Assembly (NCBI GenBank): GCA_907165135.1
Contig: OU015569.1
Span: 8,990,501-9,054,500, forward strand
Length of the DNA: 64,000 nucleotides
Source of the DNA: Oikopleura dioica
Taxonomy: Eukaryota > Chordata > Appendicularia > Copelata > Oikopleuridae
Reading direction: 5' to 3'
The position numbers and the translations under genes are program-made. Numbering within the stretch: position 1 is the stretch's first letter; each line of letters begins with the position of its first letter. The notes beneath the pieces are model-generated. The model was not told the origin of the DNA. It was given only the letters and a program-made list of their open reading frames with translations, and did not search any database. This document shows positions 24,401-35,981 of the stretch, piece after piece.

Positions 24401-24795
24401 AAGTGCGATCTTCGTCAAGGAAATACATTTATTCCCGTAATTTCGAATGGCTGCCCCGTTTACGACACTTCTGGGCAACGAAATTTCGCAGAAGTAACAT
24501 TCGCTACTCAGCAACCGACAAACGGAGTCGAATTCAAGATGACTGTTCTCGGCTTCCAGGCGAATTCTGACGCTCTCAAGCTAACATGCGAAGTCTCTTT
24601 CTGTGACGAGTCACAAGGATCTTGTAATACAAATGCTAACTGCAATGGAAGAAGAAAACGAGCTATTTCAAGGTAAAATGTTTTTATTTTTTACCAAGCT
24701 TATGCATTCATAGTCCCACGATTACACTCGAAGTGGCGCCAATTTTCATCCTCTCTCCTGGAGCATTCCAAAAAAGCGAAATTCACTTGAGTTAA
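21479..24795 (+). CDS. Secreted EGF-repeat / ZP-domain protein
   Basis: Extracellular matrix-type protein. It starts MKLKRLLLCLAVDA (signal peptide). Four short modules with a C-x(2-4)-G-x-W core and APT-rich linkers follow (21660-22290), then about six EGF-like repeats (22404-23470), a further Cys-rich stretch, a ZP domain (from about 23750) and a furin-type site RRKR (about 24652) before a short tail, the usual ZP layout. Exons: 21479-21545, 21594-21703, 21748-21897, 21937-22098, 22140-22340, 22404-22524, 22569-22876, 22919-23199, 23240-23470, 23513-23770, 23818-24153, 24195-24362, 24404-24672, 24714-24795. One EGF repeat is broken at a T run (23113-23116), where one extra T restores CADQS-FCSNGGVC. 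The 48 bp first intron is in frame and could be retained. No specific orthologue recognised; a house or gelatinous-coat component is only a guess. Confidence 0.8.
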
Positions 24796-25016
24796 TTATT
24801 TTAAGTACTATTTAATTTAAACTTTCCTTTCTGATTATTTCTTTTCTGTTCATATTAAATTCTTCACTCGTTTTTGATTGTTGATTTATCAAAGCATGCA
24901 ATTTATGAAGCATAGAAATTTATTTGTTGAACTTTTTACAATGAAACATTTTCTGCTGGGCAGTGAAATCTTGAATATTAGCTAATTTTGTGATAAATAT
25001 GAAGGTCTTTCTTATC

Positions 25017-27103
25017 CTACGTAAATCGTCCTCCCCCTCCAGACAAGAATTTGTACTAAAAAGAGATCAGTTTTTACTGAAGAATGAATAGATAGGTGTA
25101 CCTTGAATTGCCAGGACTTCTTGTTGTTCTCCATATTTTCTGCCCAAGAGTTTGAACTTGTGTATTTTGGACACGGTTGGTATCTATCCCCGAAATAGTC
25201 GATCATATATCGTTGTGTAACCTAGTTTTTGTGTCAACAAAGATTCATGCTAAAATTTGTACCTTGGTCATCGTTGGGCCGTGCATGATAAAACGGCCGC
25301 ATTCTGCATCTTCATAAACGTCCTCCTTCAACCGAGGCTTCAGTTTTTGAGTGCCATCATTATTTAAATAATCATCTTGAATACACCGCTCCGCGATTTC
25401 CCCAGATTTCTCCCCAATAAGATCAGCAATCGCCTCAACTATTTTGTCGGTTAAATAATATGAAATATAATGGTATTGTTAAGATTTTTTTACCTTTTGC
25501 AAGACCAACTTCTTCAACCTTCTGCCAAAAAGTATTGTTGAAATAACGATAGAGGGCATAGTCCGGATAATTTATTTTTTCCAAAGTTCTGACAGCTTTT
25601 TTCGAGAGTTCTAGTCCAGAATGAGCCTTATTCCTTGGTTTGGCAGATTTTTCTTACTAAAAATTTGTTCGGCTCAAAGCTGGAGCTTATGACGTACTTG
25701 ACTTCTAGTATGATTCACATGGTATTTCACAAACCGTTTCCTGAGCATTTACTTTTAGATACGCCACGTCCTCTATTGACCAACAGAATTCCGTTACAAG
25801 AAGCGCTAAGCCTAAGTCGTAGTATTCCATAATAAGAATAAACTCGAAATCATCATCCAATTTTTTGAACCAAGCTTGAAGTACATCTTCTGGAATGACT
25901 TGATCATATGACATCCATTCCTTTCCGTTTTCATCCGTGTAACTTCCAAAGAAGACCAATTGGGGACGAAGAGTACCTATTCTGGCAAATGAGGACTCCG
26001 GAACTTTTCGTAAATATCTCCAAGCTCTTTTCTCGTCTTCCAAAAAATGCTCCATTTCTTTGTAAAGTAGATCAGTAGGAGCCTTCTTCGTCTGGTCTAA
26101 ACCGCGGAATCCGAATTGCTCCCAAAGCCTGCCCAGTAAATATTGGTAGTATCTGTAGCTCGAGACAAAGTTCGTCGTTGGGTCTCGGATGATTGAGAAG
26201 AATCTGGTATTCGGCTTCATGACGCTATCAATTAGTTCCTTGTTGTACTTTAAATGCTGCGTTGAGATTTGAAATTTCTCCTCAGGTACATTTTTTCCGA
26301 TCCAACAATCGCGATCAAATGAGATTGGCTTCTGCAAATTAGCCATCGCTCCATTCATCGATTCTCCGAGGAAAAAAGTCTTTGCTCGGTTTTTGAATGA
26401 GAAGAAACGAAATACTATCAAGAACTCATATCAAAACCGTAACAGATTGTTTTGTATTCCGAATCTTTGCATGATCGCCATCAGAGTTTGACTACCAGTT
26501 TTTGATGTTTTCAAAAGAAAACATTCTTCTCAGATTCGCATTGACGCGTTTCTAAGAATTCCGTTTCACTGGGTGATGCTACAAGTTCCATTGGCGCTTC
26601 GTACTCATCATTGTCTTCGACGGTCTCTTCTGTTGTGTCAGCGTTGAAGAAATCGATAACTAGAGGAATTAGATTCGAAATGTGGAGACAAACAGATACC
26701 TTGATGGATCTTTTCGTTGGAGAAATCAGAGATCCGCTGCGCAGCCGAGTTCGGAGAGTCTTCCGCCAACTGATTGAACTTCTGCAACTAATGAATTTTC
26801 AATTCTAATGAAATAAGTGATTCAAGTGATCTTCAAAATCGAATAAAATATGTAAAATCATGCAAAATAACTCTGTCAATTCGTAACTTACGCTTAATCG
26901 TAGATCGCTAATTGTCTGTTGGTCATGAAGATGGATGAATATCTTTCCAAGAGTTAAATCATATTTACCAACTACGTGTAAAAATATCAATCCTTCTTCG
27001 CTTGTAAGTAAACCGCAAGTGTAAATATTGCTTAAACTCTTGACTCAACGACAACAACCACAAGGAGAAGTCCAAACACGAGGCCTTTATTGAAGTTCTT
27101 CAT
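25017..27103 (-). CDS. Galactose-3-O-sulfotransferase-like protein (interrupted)
   Basis: Golgi type II sulfotransferase of the GAL3ST family, transferring sulfate from PAPS to galactose on glycans or glycolipids. Seen: an N-terminal anchor MKNFNKGLVFGLLLVVVVVE at 27103; the PAPS 5'-phosphosulfate loop LLKTSKTGSQTL; the 3'-phosphate motif FFSIIRDPTTNFVSSY; the family segment FILIMEYYDLGLALL...CWSIEDVAYLK; and LYRYFNNTFW. The reading is broken three times: at an A run on the + strand (26518-26521), by an in-frame TGA (26433-26435) and near 25633. The first and last look like lost bases; the TGA does not. Either a damaged copy or an error-bearing assembly of a working gene. The N-terminal stem exons (26640-27000) are tentative. 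Confidence 0.72.
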
Positions 27104-27535
27104 ATCATTACAGACGCTTGTTTCTCTACTTGACAAAAGATTTCATCGTTTGCAATTCGGAAGAAAGTCGAAGATTAGAGTAATGAGTTATATCGGCGGT
27201 AGAAATAAAAAAGCCTCCTCAACGTTGCAAAAATGTCCCGGGGCCCATCCAAGCAGCAAATATAATAGTCATGAAAAAAGGACGCTGATATCGGAGTACG
27301 GGTGGGCTTATCTCTCAATGGCACACTAGCCAATTCTCCGACAACGTATAGATCAAATGTATCTAGTAATTCTTACTCAGGCATAAAAGTATCGCTTTAT
27401 ATATGGAGAAAGCGCAGTGTTCATTGAAACGCGACAATGGAAACCTGATCTATCTTTTATGACCGAGTAGAAAAATATTTCTCTCGGCCCATATTTATTA
27501 GAATGACGCTGATAAATAATCTACATAAACGGGAA
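27104..27535. other. Intergenic
   Basis: About 430 bp between the sulfotransferase start and the end of the next minus-strand gene. No supported feature. Confidence 0.5.
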
Positions 27536-29437
27536 TTAATTGCAGCCGTGTAAGTTTTCTATCTCAAAGAAGTTCAAGTCCAGCGGGTCGAAAGCCTCAT
27601 TGCAAACATTGCTCTTGCACTTGACAAATCGTAAATGTGGATCGTCTCCGATTCTTGTGCAGCGTATGCTCATCGGTTTTTTCTCTTGCCACTAAACGTA
27701 AATGCTCAAGACTTTATTATTTTTAGTAACTTGTCAAATCAGTTCTCATTTAGTACCTTTTTGCATTGTATTCGGAAAACAGTGCCTTCCAGAAAACCAC
27801 TTCGTTCCTTTGTCTCGATGTTGCTTGTGAGCGGATAGTGCTTCGTAAAGTCGAACAACAAAGATTTCATGTATCGCTTCTTTACTCTATATCTTCCTTG
27901 ACGCTTTCCGGGCGTTATTTCTCTGATAAGTATTTTCTTTTTAATTGCTTTCGTTCTTTTGTCGTGGAAAAAGTTCGGACAAAGATCGCTTTTCTAATTA
28001 AAAATAGAAATATATTTCTGCTTGCAAATACTTACGTAGACGCATGTTGGAAGTGCTCGATAAACCTCCATTTCTTCTTTTACAATCCACGATCCATCTG
28101 GCCGCAATATTTCAAAGGCATCTGTATAATTTTCGAAAACCGAAGTCTTCGTCATATCGAGCGCTAAATTAAAGAAGAAGCTCAAACATAAAATATTCGA
28201 GTGTCATTACCAATAGGTGTGGACCCGTATCTAGCAAGAGCTTCGTTTTCTTCTTTTGTTCGTGGACGGAATAAGAAAGATTCGACTTCATCTTCGTGCC
28301 TTTTGCACTTACCACTTATTTTATATTACACTTATTGAGCATGTTGTGATTAAGATTACCCGTCGCGCATGAAGACTTCTTCTGTAAATGAATATCTGCG
28401 GATGTGTCCAAGAATGGGGTCGATTTCCTTCGCTGGACCATTCAACTGGACAAATGGAGACCCATCGCCCAGAATATGGTCAAAAACGCTTATCACTTCG
28501 AAGCTACTCGCCAAAGTCTCTTGCCGTTTGAAAAATGATGAGATTTCTTCAATGGCTTCTTGGGCGAACGAAAAGTGGCTGTCTTTATTTTTGGTTGTTC
28601 AATTATTATTTAACTGTTAATACATGTCTTGAATATTTCAAGATTTAATGGATAAATTATTAATCAACCTTGGCTACACTCAAAAGAATATTTCTCGAGA
28701 CTTGCTTGAAAGCTCCAACACAATCATCAATCGACAAAGAAGGGTCGAAGTGAGCAACTATTTCTTTGTCGACTAAAGACCCTATAATTGACTTTTTTGA
28801 GCCTTTTTCCGGTTTTGGGTTTATCAAATGGAAACTCATTTTTACGTAAGGATTTATAAATCTGACGATATCGTCTAGCACCCAAAATCAAGAGATCTCA
28901 GATGATTGAGCAGGATCTTCCGTGCTGCGCTTTCCACGAGCGCATCCGTCAGCCGTCTTCCACAAGGCACGATTTGGTGGAATCTCAAGACAAATGTAGT
29001 TTGGTATCGTCTATCTGCCAGATTCAGGCACTTCCAAAATAAGGTAAAATCTGATGGCGTTATTTCTTGTAAAATTTTCACTTTTGTTAAAGAAAAATTT
29101 CAAGAATATAGAATTCCAAGTGTAATCATTTATAAAAACGAGTTTATTGTAGAAAGTGATAACACTCCCCTGAATCTTGGTACCACTGAGATGGCTGAAA
29201 CAACAACGAGAATCCCCCGTCAGCACGGAAACGCTGCTTTTCGACATTTAATGTTCCACCAGGTCCCTCTGGAAAGTGATCAATGAACACATCTAAAATT
29301 ATTACAAATCAATAATTTATGATGCGGAGTGGCTCACCATAGCTGTCTGGGCAAGTGGAGGTGAAGTCCCAGCGTCTGGTGACATTAGACCGCGGGTTAG
29401 ACATTTTGTAGAAGCCGGAAACATTTTCGGATTGCGT
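27536..29437 (-). CDS. Unrecognised Cys-containing extracellular-type protein, probably 3' exons of the dead-protease gene
   Basis: A chain of minus-strand exons joins by ordinary splice sites: from 29437 (…SENVSGFYKMSNPRSN, then CPDSY), through segments with VPCGRRLTDALVESAARK, HFDPSLSIDDCVGAFKQ, FKRQETLASSFEVISVFD, ILRPDGSWIVKEEMEVY, to RIQCKKWQEKKP and the end FEIENLHGCN (stop 27536-27538). The first exon can be spliced in frame from a GTGATG donor in the upstream protease-like gene, giving a CUB-like strand order, so the two are probably one gene. The frame slips at 28884-28887 (A run on +). The downstream domain is not one I recognise; a SEA-like fold was considered and not supported. 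Confidence 0.5.
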
Positions 29438-29500
29438 CTTAGGAAATGATAATGATTGCTCGATTTATTTTGCCAAGATAGATCATTTTTTATCATTTGA

Positions 29501-31381
29501 CTACCAAGCCTGTGCCGTCATCGATTCTGTAACCATCACATGAGCGCAGAAGAAATATACAGCGAGTACGGCTTGGCCTTGATTTCCGTTTGCAAATTTT
29601 AACTCGATGCTGTGAGCATCAATCTGAGATGATGCTATTTGATGATCATCAATATTTATTCGCACAATATTTTCTGACGATGACTGGAAAATAGTCGTCA
29701 CATTTTCTGCTCCGCTAATGTGTTGTTGGCAAAATTTATTTTAGTTGAATTCTAATACATTTTACATAGTTATATCACTGTTTTCTTTGAGACAACATTT
29801 CCTTTGATAATAGCGCGTTAATGAAATTTCTCCTTCTCGAATCCAGCCATGCAATGACATGCGTTTGTCTTTGCATGTAGACCATGTCTGATGAGTCTTC
29901 GATTCAATACCGAAGCTTTCTTTCAAGACTTTCATCTCTCCGGGTTTAAGTGTAAATTCCTTTTTGTAATCACCACCAAATGACGTTAACTCTTGCTCCT
30001 CCACCGACAGATAGTCCCACTGTGTTGAGCTTCGCGCGAAGTCATCTTGGAGGTACTGAATTGTGAATTTTGTTGGATCGCCATCGACGCCGACTTATTA
30101 ACGGTCTAAATGATTATTTCCACAAAGAAGAGGGGTACGGAAAAGGATAAATTGACCGTTTCCTTTTCCAATCACTCCGGCTAGAAACGGCACTTTCTGT
30201 TCGTCGTCATCTAATACACAGTAAACAGGTCCACCCACATCACCTTCTGATGGACTAGCTTCGTTATCCTCACTTTTTTGGCAAATTTCTTTTTTTTAGA
30301 TTTCGATAAATAGCGTTAAACGATACAAAATTGAGTGAAATCCATTACTATGGCAGGATCAACAAAATATGCATTGTTATTCACTTGATTTTCGAGGACA
30401 TCTTCAGCAGTCGGGAAATCAGCTGTGGGACAAGAGTTTTCTTTCATCCTGAAGACGCCAGCACGTAAATAGAAAACAGAGTCCGCTGTATTTGAAGCTC
30501 CCCAACCAGCAATATAGCATTCAGGTTTCTTCTTGTCCAAGATATTTTCTTGAGAACGGCTTTTTATTTCCCAATTATACTTTTTTAACTTAAATTTTTA
30601 GAGTAACTTTTCGAAGCCTATCCTATACTCTGATTTTCTGGTAAAAGACAAGGAGTCCTAGTATTTGGATCATTTTCTGGCTGATCAATGTCCAAAATGG
30701 CGAGATTGTTGTTACCAAGATGCCCAATTGTTCGGAAATTCGGGTGAATTCGTATATTTTTGACCCTGAACGATTAAATTTGATTAATTTAATTCATTAT
30801 TTGATCAATTATCTACTGCATAGCAGGCCAAAAAATATGAAACCAGTGACTTCAAATCAGTCAAGATCACCTTTTTTTGAAAACGCTTATACTATAAGCC
30901 TTATAGTATTAGATATGATCAACAGTATCCGCCTGCGAAAAGAGAGAGCGGGAGTTTAGAAATTCCATAGAGTCGCGTATATAACAGCTTGCGAATGACG
31001 CAAAATCCTCGAAATAAAGTTGTGTATGGCAACAGTGTTAGTCAGAAGCTACGTTATTTTGATATATTGATCGAGTTTGAGATCTTGACATTTATTTTTA
31101 CGAATCTTTCCCAAGTGATTCGAGCCAGATGGATATCATGCTGCACATCCTGCTTACTTTATGGGGGAAAGTTGACTTCTATCCGGAGCTCCGAAGGCGG
31201 CTGTCCAGAGAGCAACTTCAGTTTCCGCCACGCAGGATGCAGCCGTTAATACTCTTGTTGGCGTCAGCAGAATTCCCCCACACTTGTGACTTCCTTGCGA
31301 GCGAACCGAAACAACCCATGGCCAGGTAGATGCCATAACAGGAAAAGAGTTGAGTGCACGGCGACTACGAGAACTCGTCAC
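29501..31381 (-). CDS. Catalytically dead trypsin-like serine protease homologue 1
   Basis: S1-type fold read from minus-strand exons about 31381-31158, 30765-30629, 30548-30316 and onward. The start region SFPVMASTWPWVVSV, the CGGILLTPTRVLTAASC strand, the HPNF...NNNLAILDID segment, the AGWGA turn and the EGDVGGPVYC loop are in S1 order. All three catalytic positions are changed: His to Ser (TAASC), Asp to Asn (NNNLAIL) and Ser to Val (GDVGGP). A C-terminal CUB-like beta region follows (30004-29501). It can stop at 29501 or continue into the exons at 29437-27536. No signal peptide exon was found; the 5' end is unresolved, and it may even be continuous with the upstream homologue. Likely secreted, with a binding role. 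Confidence 0.65.
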
Positions 31382-31639
31382 GAGAAAATCGTCACTGCAT
31401 GAAAGTTTCGGAAGGCGGTGTCTATACGATGCTAATGCGATATTCGTCTGGTAGTACTCCTAGACTGGCACGATCCGTAATTCTCATCCACCTGTAAGTA
31501 ACCATATGAGGTCGAAATATATTCAAAAGAGAACAGTGCATAGATGAGACTTCCTGTGTCTAGACTCGAGATTAAAGTGGCTGACGTTACTAAGACTTCC
31601 ACGTAACGCCGGAGTATAAACTTCCCGGAGATTATTATT

Positions 31640-33410
31640 TTAGCATTTCCTTGATGGCAACATTTCATCAAGGCATTGAAATGATAGTTGAGCGTCAGCT
31701 GGTTCTTCTTTCGTAATCATTATAACTGTGAAATTTCCCGTGGCGATCAACTCCTCATTTCCCATCGATAAAGCATTGACGGACTCGGAACCATAATTGG
31801 AGTGGACTGTTACGCCGTCTGCTCCAGAGATTCGAATTTTTACTTAAAAATCAGTCTCGAAAATTGACATCAGCGTTTGCAGTGCTTACCTTCGTCACAG
31901 TCAGCGTTTTCAAACTGGCGAAAATCCATTTTGAAGGCACCGGCAGATAGATGTGAAGTGTAGTTAGAGCTCGTAGAATAGGTGGAAAATTCTGGCTCAT
32001 CAATGTGGAGTATCGCACGACGTAGCCAAGACAGCTGGTTATCCAAATTATGGATGACTTTGCGGGTGTTGGTTTCAAGGTACCCTTGATGAAGTCCATA
32101 CAGTACGGGAAGTCCGCCATAAAGACAATAAACTGGGGCTCCTTTCAATATGTGTCCGAATCTTTTATGATCTGCAGTCGTGGGTAAAAATTGGCCAACA
32201 TGTTTTCTGAAACTTGATTGTGTGTTTTTTCCGATGTAGATGTCTAAAATGCTGCTCTGCTGAGGATTCGTCTGAGGTGGATTATCGATGGGAAACGGAG
32301 AAAAGGTTGTTACGTAGCAGTCTTTAAGTACTGTACTGACTAAGGGTTCTCCAGAGGTTGATCTTCGTTTTCGAACCATGAAATTACTAAGCCCGAAGAA
32401 GCCTATATCTATGCTGCCATAATCAGGAAATGATGTGGTTGTTGTGGTCGTTGTAGTGGTTGGTGGTGGACTTGTAAAATCATCCCCGACCCCAAAAGTT
32501 CCAATTTGAAAGGTGCCGATGTCACCACCAGGCAATCCATAACCATCGAGTCCATAGTCATAATAATCTGCGGAACCATCGATAGAGTCATCTTATCTGC
32601 AGTTTTTAGAGATGTTCAATGTAAGCTTGTTTAAAAGAGTTCAAACTTTTCCTGGAGACGTTGTCGGAGCTTGCGTTGATGATGGTCTCATTTGGTCAAG
32701 TGAATTCTTCACAGTTTGTGTCAATGAATCTTGAAAGCATGGAAAGAACGACTTTGGTAAAGCGTCTTCAAGGCTAATAAGGTCATCGATCTTTAGGAGA
32801 CAGAAATCACCCAGAAGGGGAAATGTTTCCGTCTCAAGTATAGTCACGTTTTGCAGCAGAATACGATCATTATAGACACTTCCAGATTTAAAGTTGCAGC
32901 CTTTGCTCAGAGTGATAGCATACTCCCAAGTGATAAAGCTCGCAACAGTCGCATCTCGTCCATTTTCGGGTTCTAAAAGAAGGATATGACGTCTTTTAGC
33001 CAAACTGTATGGAAAGTCAAAAATATAGCATCTTCTCTCACCATCCTTCACAATCCCAAAGTTAAGCTTGTGACCTACCTAGTACAAGGACAGGAATAGA
33101 CCGTTTTGACTCAACTGTACTTGGCTGCTCGCTAAAATTCAGCTCCCCCATCAGTGAATTCTTATTCGAGGCTTTTTACCGTCATTTTTAACTTTATTTG
33201 ACGAAAACTTTACAATAAATAAGCCATTACCCATGGACATGGTATATGCTTGATATACGGCTGTGCCATTTGTGCAACTTGTTCCAAAATAGGCGTAACT
33301 GTAATTTCGGGCTCTGTATCTTCTGCGGGATTATAGATACCATCGTTCTGCCCATGAGCAGTTTTTATCGCTATAAAAACTAGAATCCAGCGGAGAATAT
33401 ACTTTCTCAT
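31640..33410 (-). CDS. Catalytically dead trypsin-like serine protease homologue 2
   Basis: Starts with a clear signal peptide (MRKYILRWILVFIAIKTAHG, ATG at 33410). Next comes a diverged S1-like N-half (ATVASFITWEYAITLSKGC, LLGDFCLLKID), a Thr-rich linker with nine Thr in a row (about 32440), a basic VRKRR site and an S1-like C-half with HILKGAPVYC where GDSGGP is expected. A CUB-like tail follows (ISGADGVTVHSNYGSE...). Catalytic His and Ser are not recognisable, so it should be inactive. The stop is at 31640-31642, though an open frame with similar strand pattern continues in another frame to 31432, so the true end is uncertain. The intron near 32640 fits best as GA-AG. Same architecture and orientation as its neighbour, implying tandem duplication. 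Confidence 0.62.
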
Positions 33411-33716
33411 GGCGATCTCTTGTCTCAACTGATTCAGGAAAAAGTAGATTTTTAAAATGCTCTTGTACTGAATATTTCGACTGTTGACAGATAGAGTTAA
33501 ACAAGCGCTCATCCGTAAAACCTTCGGAGAAACGCAATCAAATGGAAATCTGACGATGAATTGACACTTTCAAAGTACTGAACCGAGATATTTCCAAAAC
33601 AAAATCTGGCACTCACTTCATTTCACCTTTATTTCGCATCATTCATCAAGATTTTTTCGCAATTATTTGTAAATGACCTTTTTAAATGATAAAGAAATAA
33701 CATAATAAAAGTCACT

Positions 33717-35417
33717 TTATTTTTCAGCAGTAAAACGTTGCCCTCGGAGGCCTTCCCACAGAACTTTCAAAAAACGGTCAAGCCGTGCACCATCACTCTC
33801 CTTTTCGCAACCATCTACAAATGGATTAATTTCTTTAGCTGAAATCTTTTTACCTTTCCCTTTGTCGTGAAGAATCTTCAACAAATCCCACAGCTTTTGT
33901 GCGGCCTTCTCGGAAGTAAACACATCTTTTTCTTGGACGAGAGTGCATTCATTGTTGTTCTCATCCCTTTTCGCTGGTCGATCTTCCATGTCAAGAGATT
34001 TATTTTCAATCTCCGACATTTCACTCGCATCACCGATGTCCGCGAATTCCATTAAATCCTGGGTAAGCATGTCTATAACGCTTACGATCGAAGGATTCTC
34101 AACAGTCTCGACTACTGTGTCAGACAGAAACGAAAATCGCTCGTCATCGTCATGCGCTTGAAATAGTTTGAATATAATAGTATAAAATACCAACATATAT
34201 AATATTATTATTAGTGGAATTCAATATTATAATTATCAACATTTTCCATACCAGTATCTTTGTCTGATTTGATAAGTTGAAGTGGGCCATCATATGCCTC
34301 ATCCAACTGAGTCGAGAAGGAGGAAATTGTGCTCGGCGTTGGGACCCTTTCGATAACCTGATATATTTTTAGCTCAAAGATTAATATTCAACATCAAACC
34401 TTGTTCGAAATAAATTCCTTGCTGCGACCACCTTTTGTTTCGAAATTCTTATTTTCCTTGGGCGCATTTACGTACTCCTTATCTTCATCTTGGGAGATGG
34501 ATTCAAGAAAAGTCGACTGCGTTGAGCAGCTGATGTTTACTTTTATCCAACTTCCAGCTTTCTTCGTTGCTTCTTTGCTCAATGCCGCGGTAGAGAGGGA
34601 GGCCATCCATTCTTCTAAGCTCTTGTCAGAATACATGTCGAGCATGATGTCCAGCTTCTCTTCCATTTGCGTGGTCGGCAGCTCAAAAGCTTTCAAAATT
34701 GGCCAGGGCGAAGAAAATGCGTCCTCCTCGGAGATGCAGTCCCAGAAAGATTTGAACTCTTAGTAAAACTCTAGAATAAAATCTTCTCATAAAAAACTAC
34801 CTGCACATGGCGAGTACAAACATGCCAAGCCAATTGGAGTCTCCCCATGATCGTTGACGGCTTCAATAAGCAGCTTTGACTTGATTTTCTTTGGATAAGT
34901 TCGAAAAAATGAGTTTTGAATTTCGTTTTTAATGATATTGTTATAGATTCAGAACCGTTACTTTTTTTCTCTTCGGAGGACATCATCAAGGACGATATGC
35001 ACGCCAAGAAGAGGGAGGCCCTTCGTGAAGATGCCTTCTAGAAGCTTGCGCTCGTTTTGGGAGACGGACGGTGCCGGTACCAAATTGGTACCCGGTACCA
35101 AAATTGGTACCCGGTACCAAAAATTTGGTACCCGGTACCAAAGTCAAGCCTTTCATCTGACTCATCAAAAAACTAATGTCCGCTCCGCGGCTGAAGTGTG
35201 AGGAAACCTCATTTATTGACCGAATACACCTTTTTAAAACAATTTTGGCATGTTATCCTGAGATTTTTTTGGCACCGGGTACCAAAAATTTGGTACCGGG
35301 TACCAATTTTGGATTGGTACCGGCAACGTCCGTCCCCGCTCGTTTTCAGCCAAAAATCCTACAGCACTCATTTTCATAAATGTTCCTCAAAAAATGTAAA
35401 ATACCTCCGTTCTCCAT
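33717..35417 (-). CDS. Ankyrin-repeat-like protein interrupted by a transposon
   Basis: The ATG at 35417 follows a GTTTAG acceptor-like site by two bases. The N-terminus MENGGILHFLRNIYENEC, then FLAENERK | LLEGIFTKG..., is split at 35338/35058 by the inverted-repeat element at 35059-35337. A segment with the ankyrin-type DHGETPIGLA motif follows (about 34850), then long acidic/Ser-rich exons (34760-34394, 34360-34256, 34158-33717) ending RGQRFTAEK. There is a further frame offset between the first exon and FLAENE. Function unknown; one ankyrin motif is too little for family assignment. If the element is not spliced out, the gene is knocked out in this haplotype. Confidence 0.55.
35059..35337. 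mobile_element. MITE with GGTACC palindromic sub-repeats
   Basis: A 279 bp element. The left end is GGGAGACGGACGGTGCCGG and the right end, read inverted, GGGGACGGACGTTGCCGG, so the termini are inverted repeats. Just inside both ends lie tandem palindromes of the type GGTACCAA...TTGGTACC. The flanks carry a 9 bp direct repeat GCTCGTTTT (35050-35058 and 35338-35346), a target-site duplication. Removing the element plus one repeat joins two parts of one open frame on the minus strand. A 9 bp duplication suits Mutator-like elements; that family assignment is inference. Confidence 0.85.
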
Positions 35418-35738
35418 CTCTAAACTTGCCCAAGTGAAGGCTCAATCGTTCTGCCTTCGATTCGATGCGGTGCCGACGACGAGTCAAAAAGTAAAAGTCC
35501 CTCAAGCACTGCGCAATTTCGAAAAAGCATCATCAAAATTAGATTTTGAGATAGTCTTATAGCAAAAATAAACTGAACAATTGATATTTCTATTGAGCTC
35601 GTAGGATAAAACTTTAAGCCTTGGAGATAAGTGTCCCCTCGAAGCACATTCATTTCATTTTGATTCCATTCAAGAGTGAAGAAGAACGGGGACCCGGATC
35701 TGACTGATTCCACAGATATAAAAAATAAAGTTGAGCTG

Positions 35739-35940
35739 ATGATTCTGAATCGATTTTTTCCGCTGTTGAGTTTAGTCGCCGGATGCGGAAATCTTCTCCA
35801 GGGAGCATTTGGGGTTGTCCAAAACGTTACTGAAGTAAGTCTCGCCTATGTCTAGTTGTAATCAAAGTATTCAGTTTGGCGCCGACATAGTTCTTGATTT
35901 ATTGAGCAATGAAGAAGAAGAAGAACAATCTGACCGATAA
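35739..35940 (+). CDS. Small secreted hypothetical protein
   Basis: Two exons, 35739-35834 and 35875-35940, GT-AG. They encode 53 residues: a hydrophobic leader (MILNRFFPLLSLVAGCGNLL) and a short acidic tail with five consecutive Glu. No family recognised. It could be the 5' part of a longer transcript including the next gene. Confidence 0.4.
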
Positions 35941-35981
35941 AGAGCTCACGAATATTCAATAAAACACATTTCCTTGAAAAT

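Noticed and set aside
35717-35725. TATAAAAAA as promoter of the small gene at 35739
   Set aside because: Only 22 bp before the ATG, so a normally spaced start site would fall inside the coding region.
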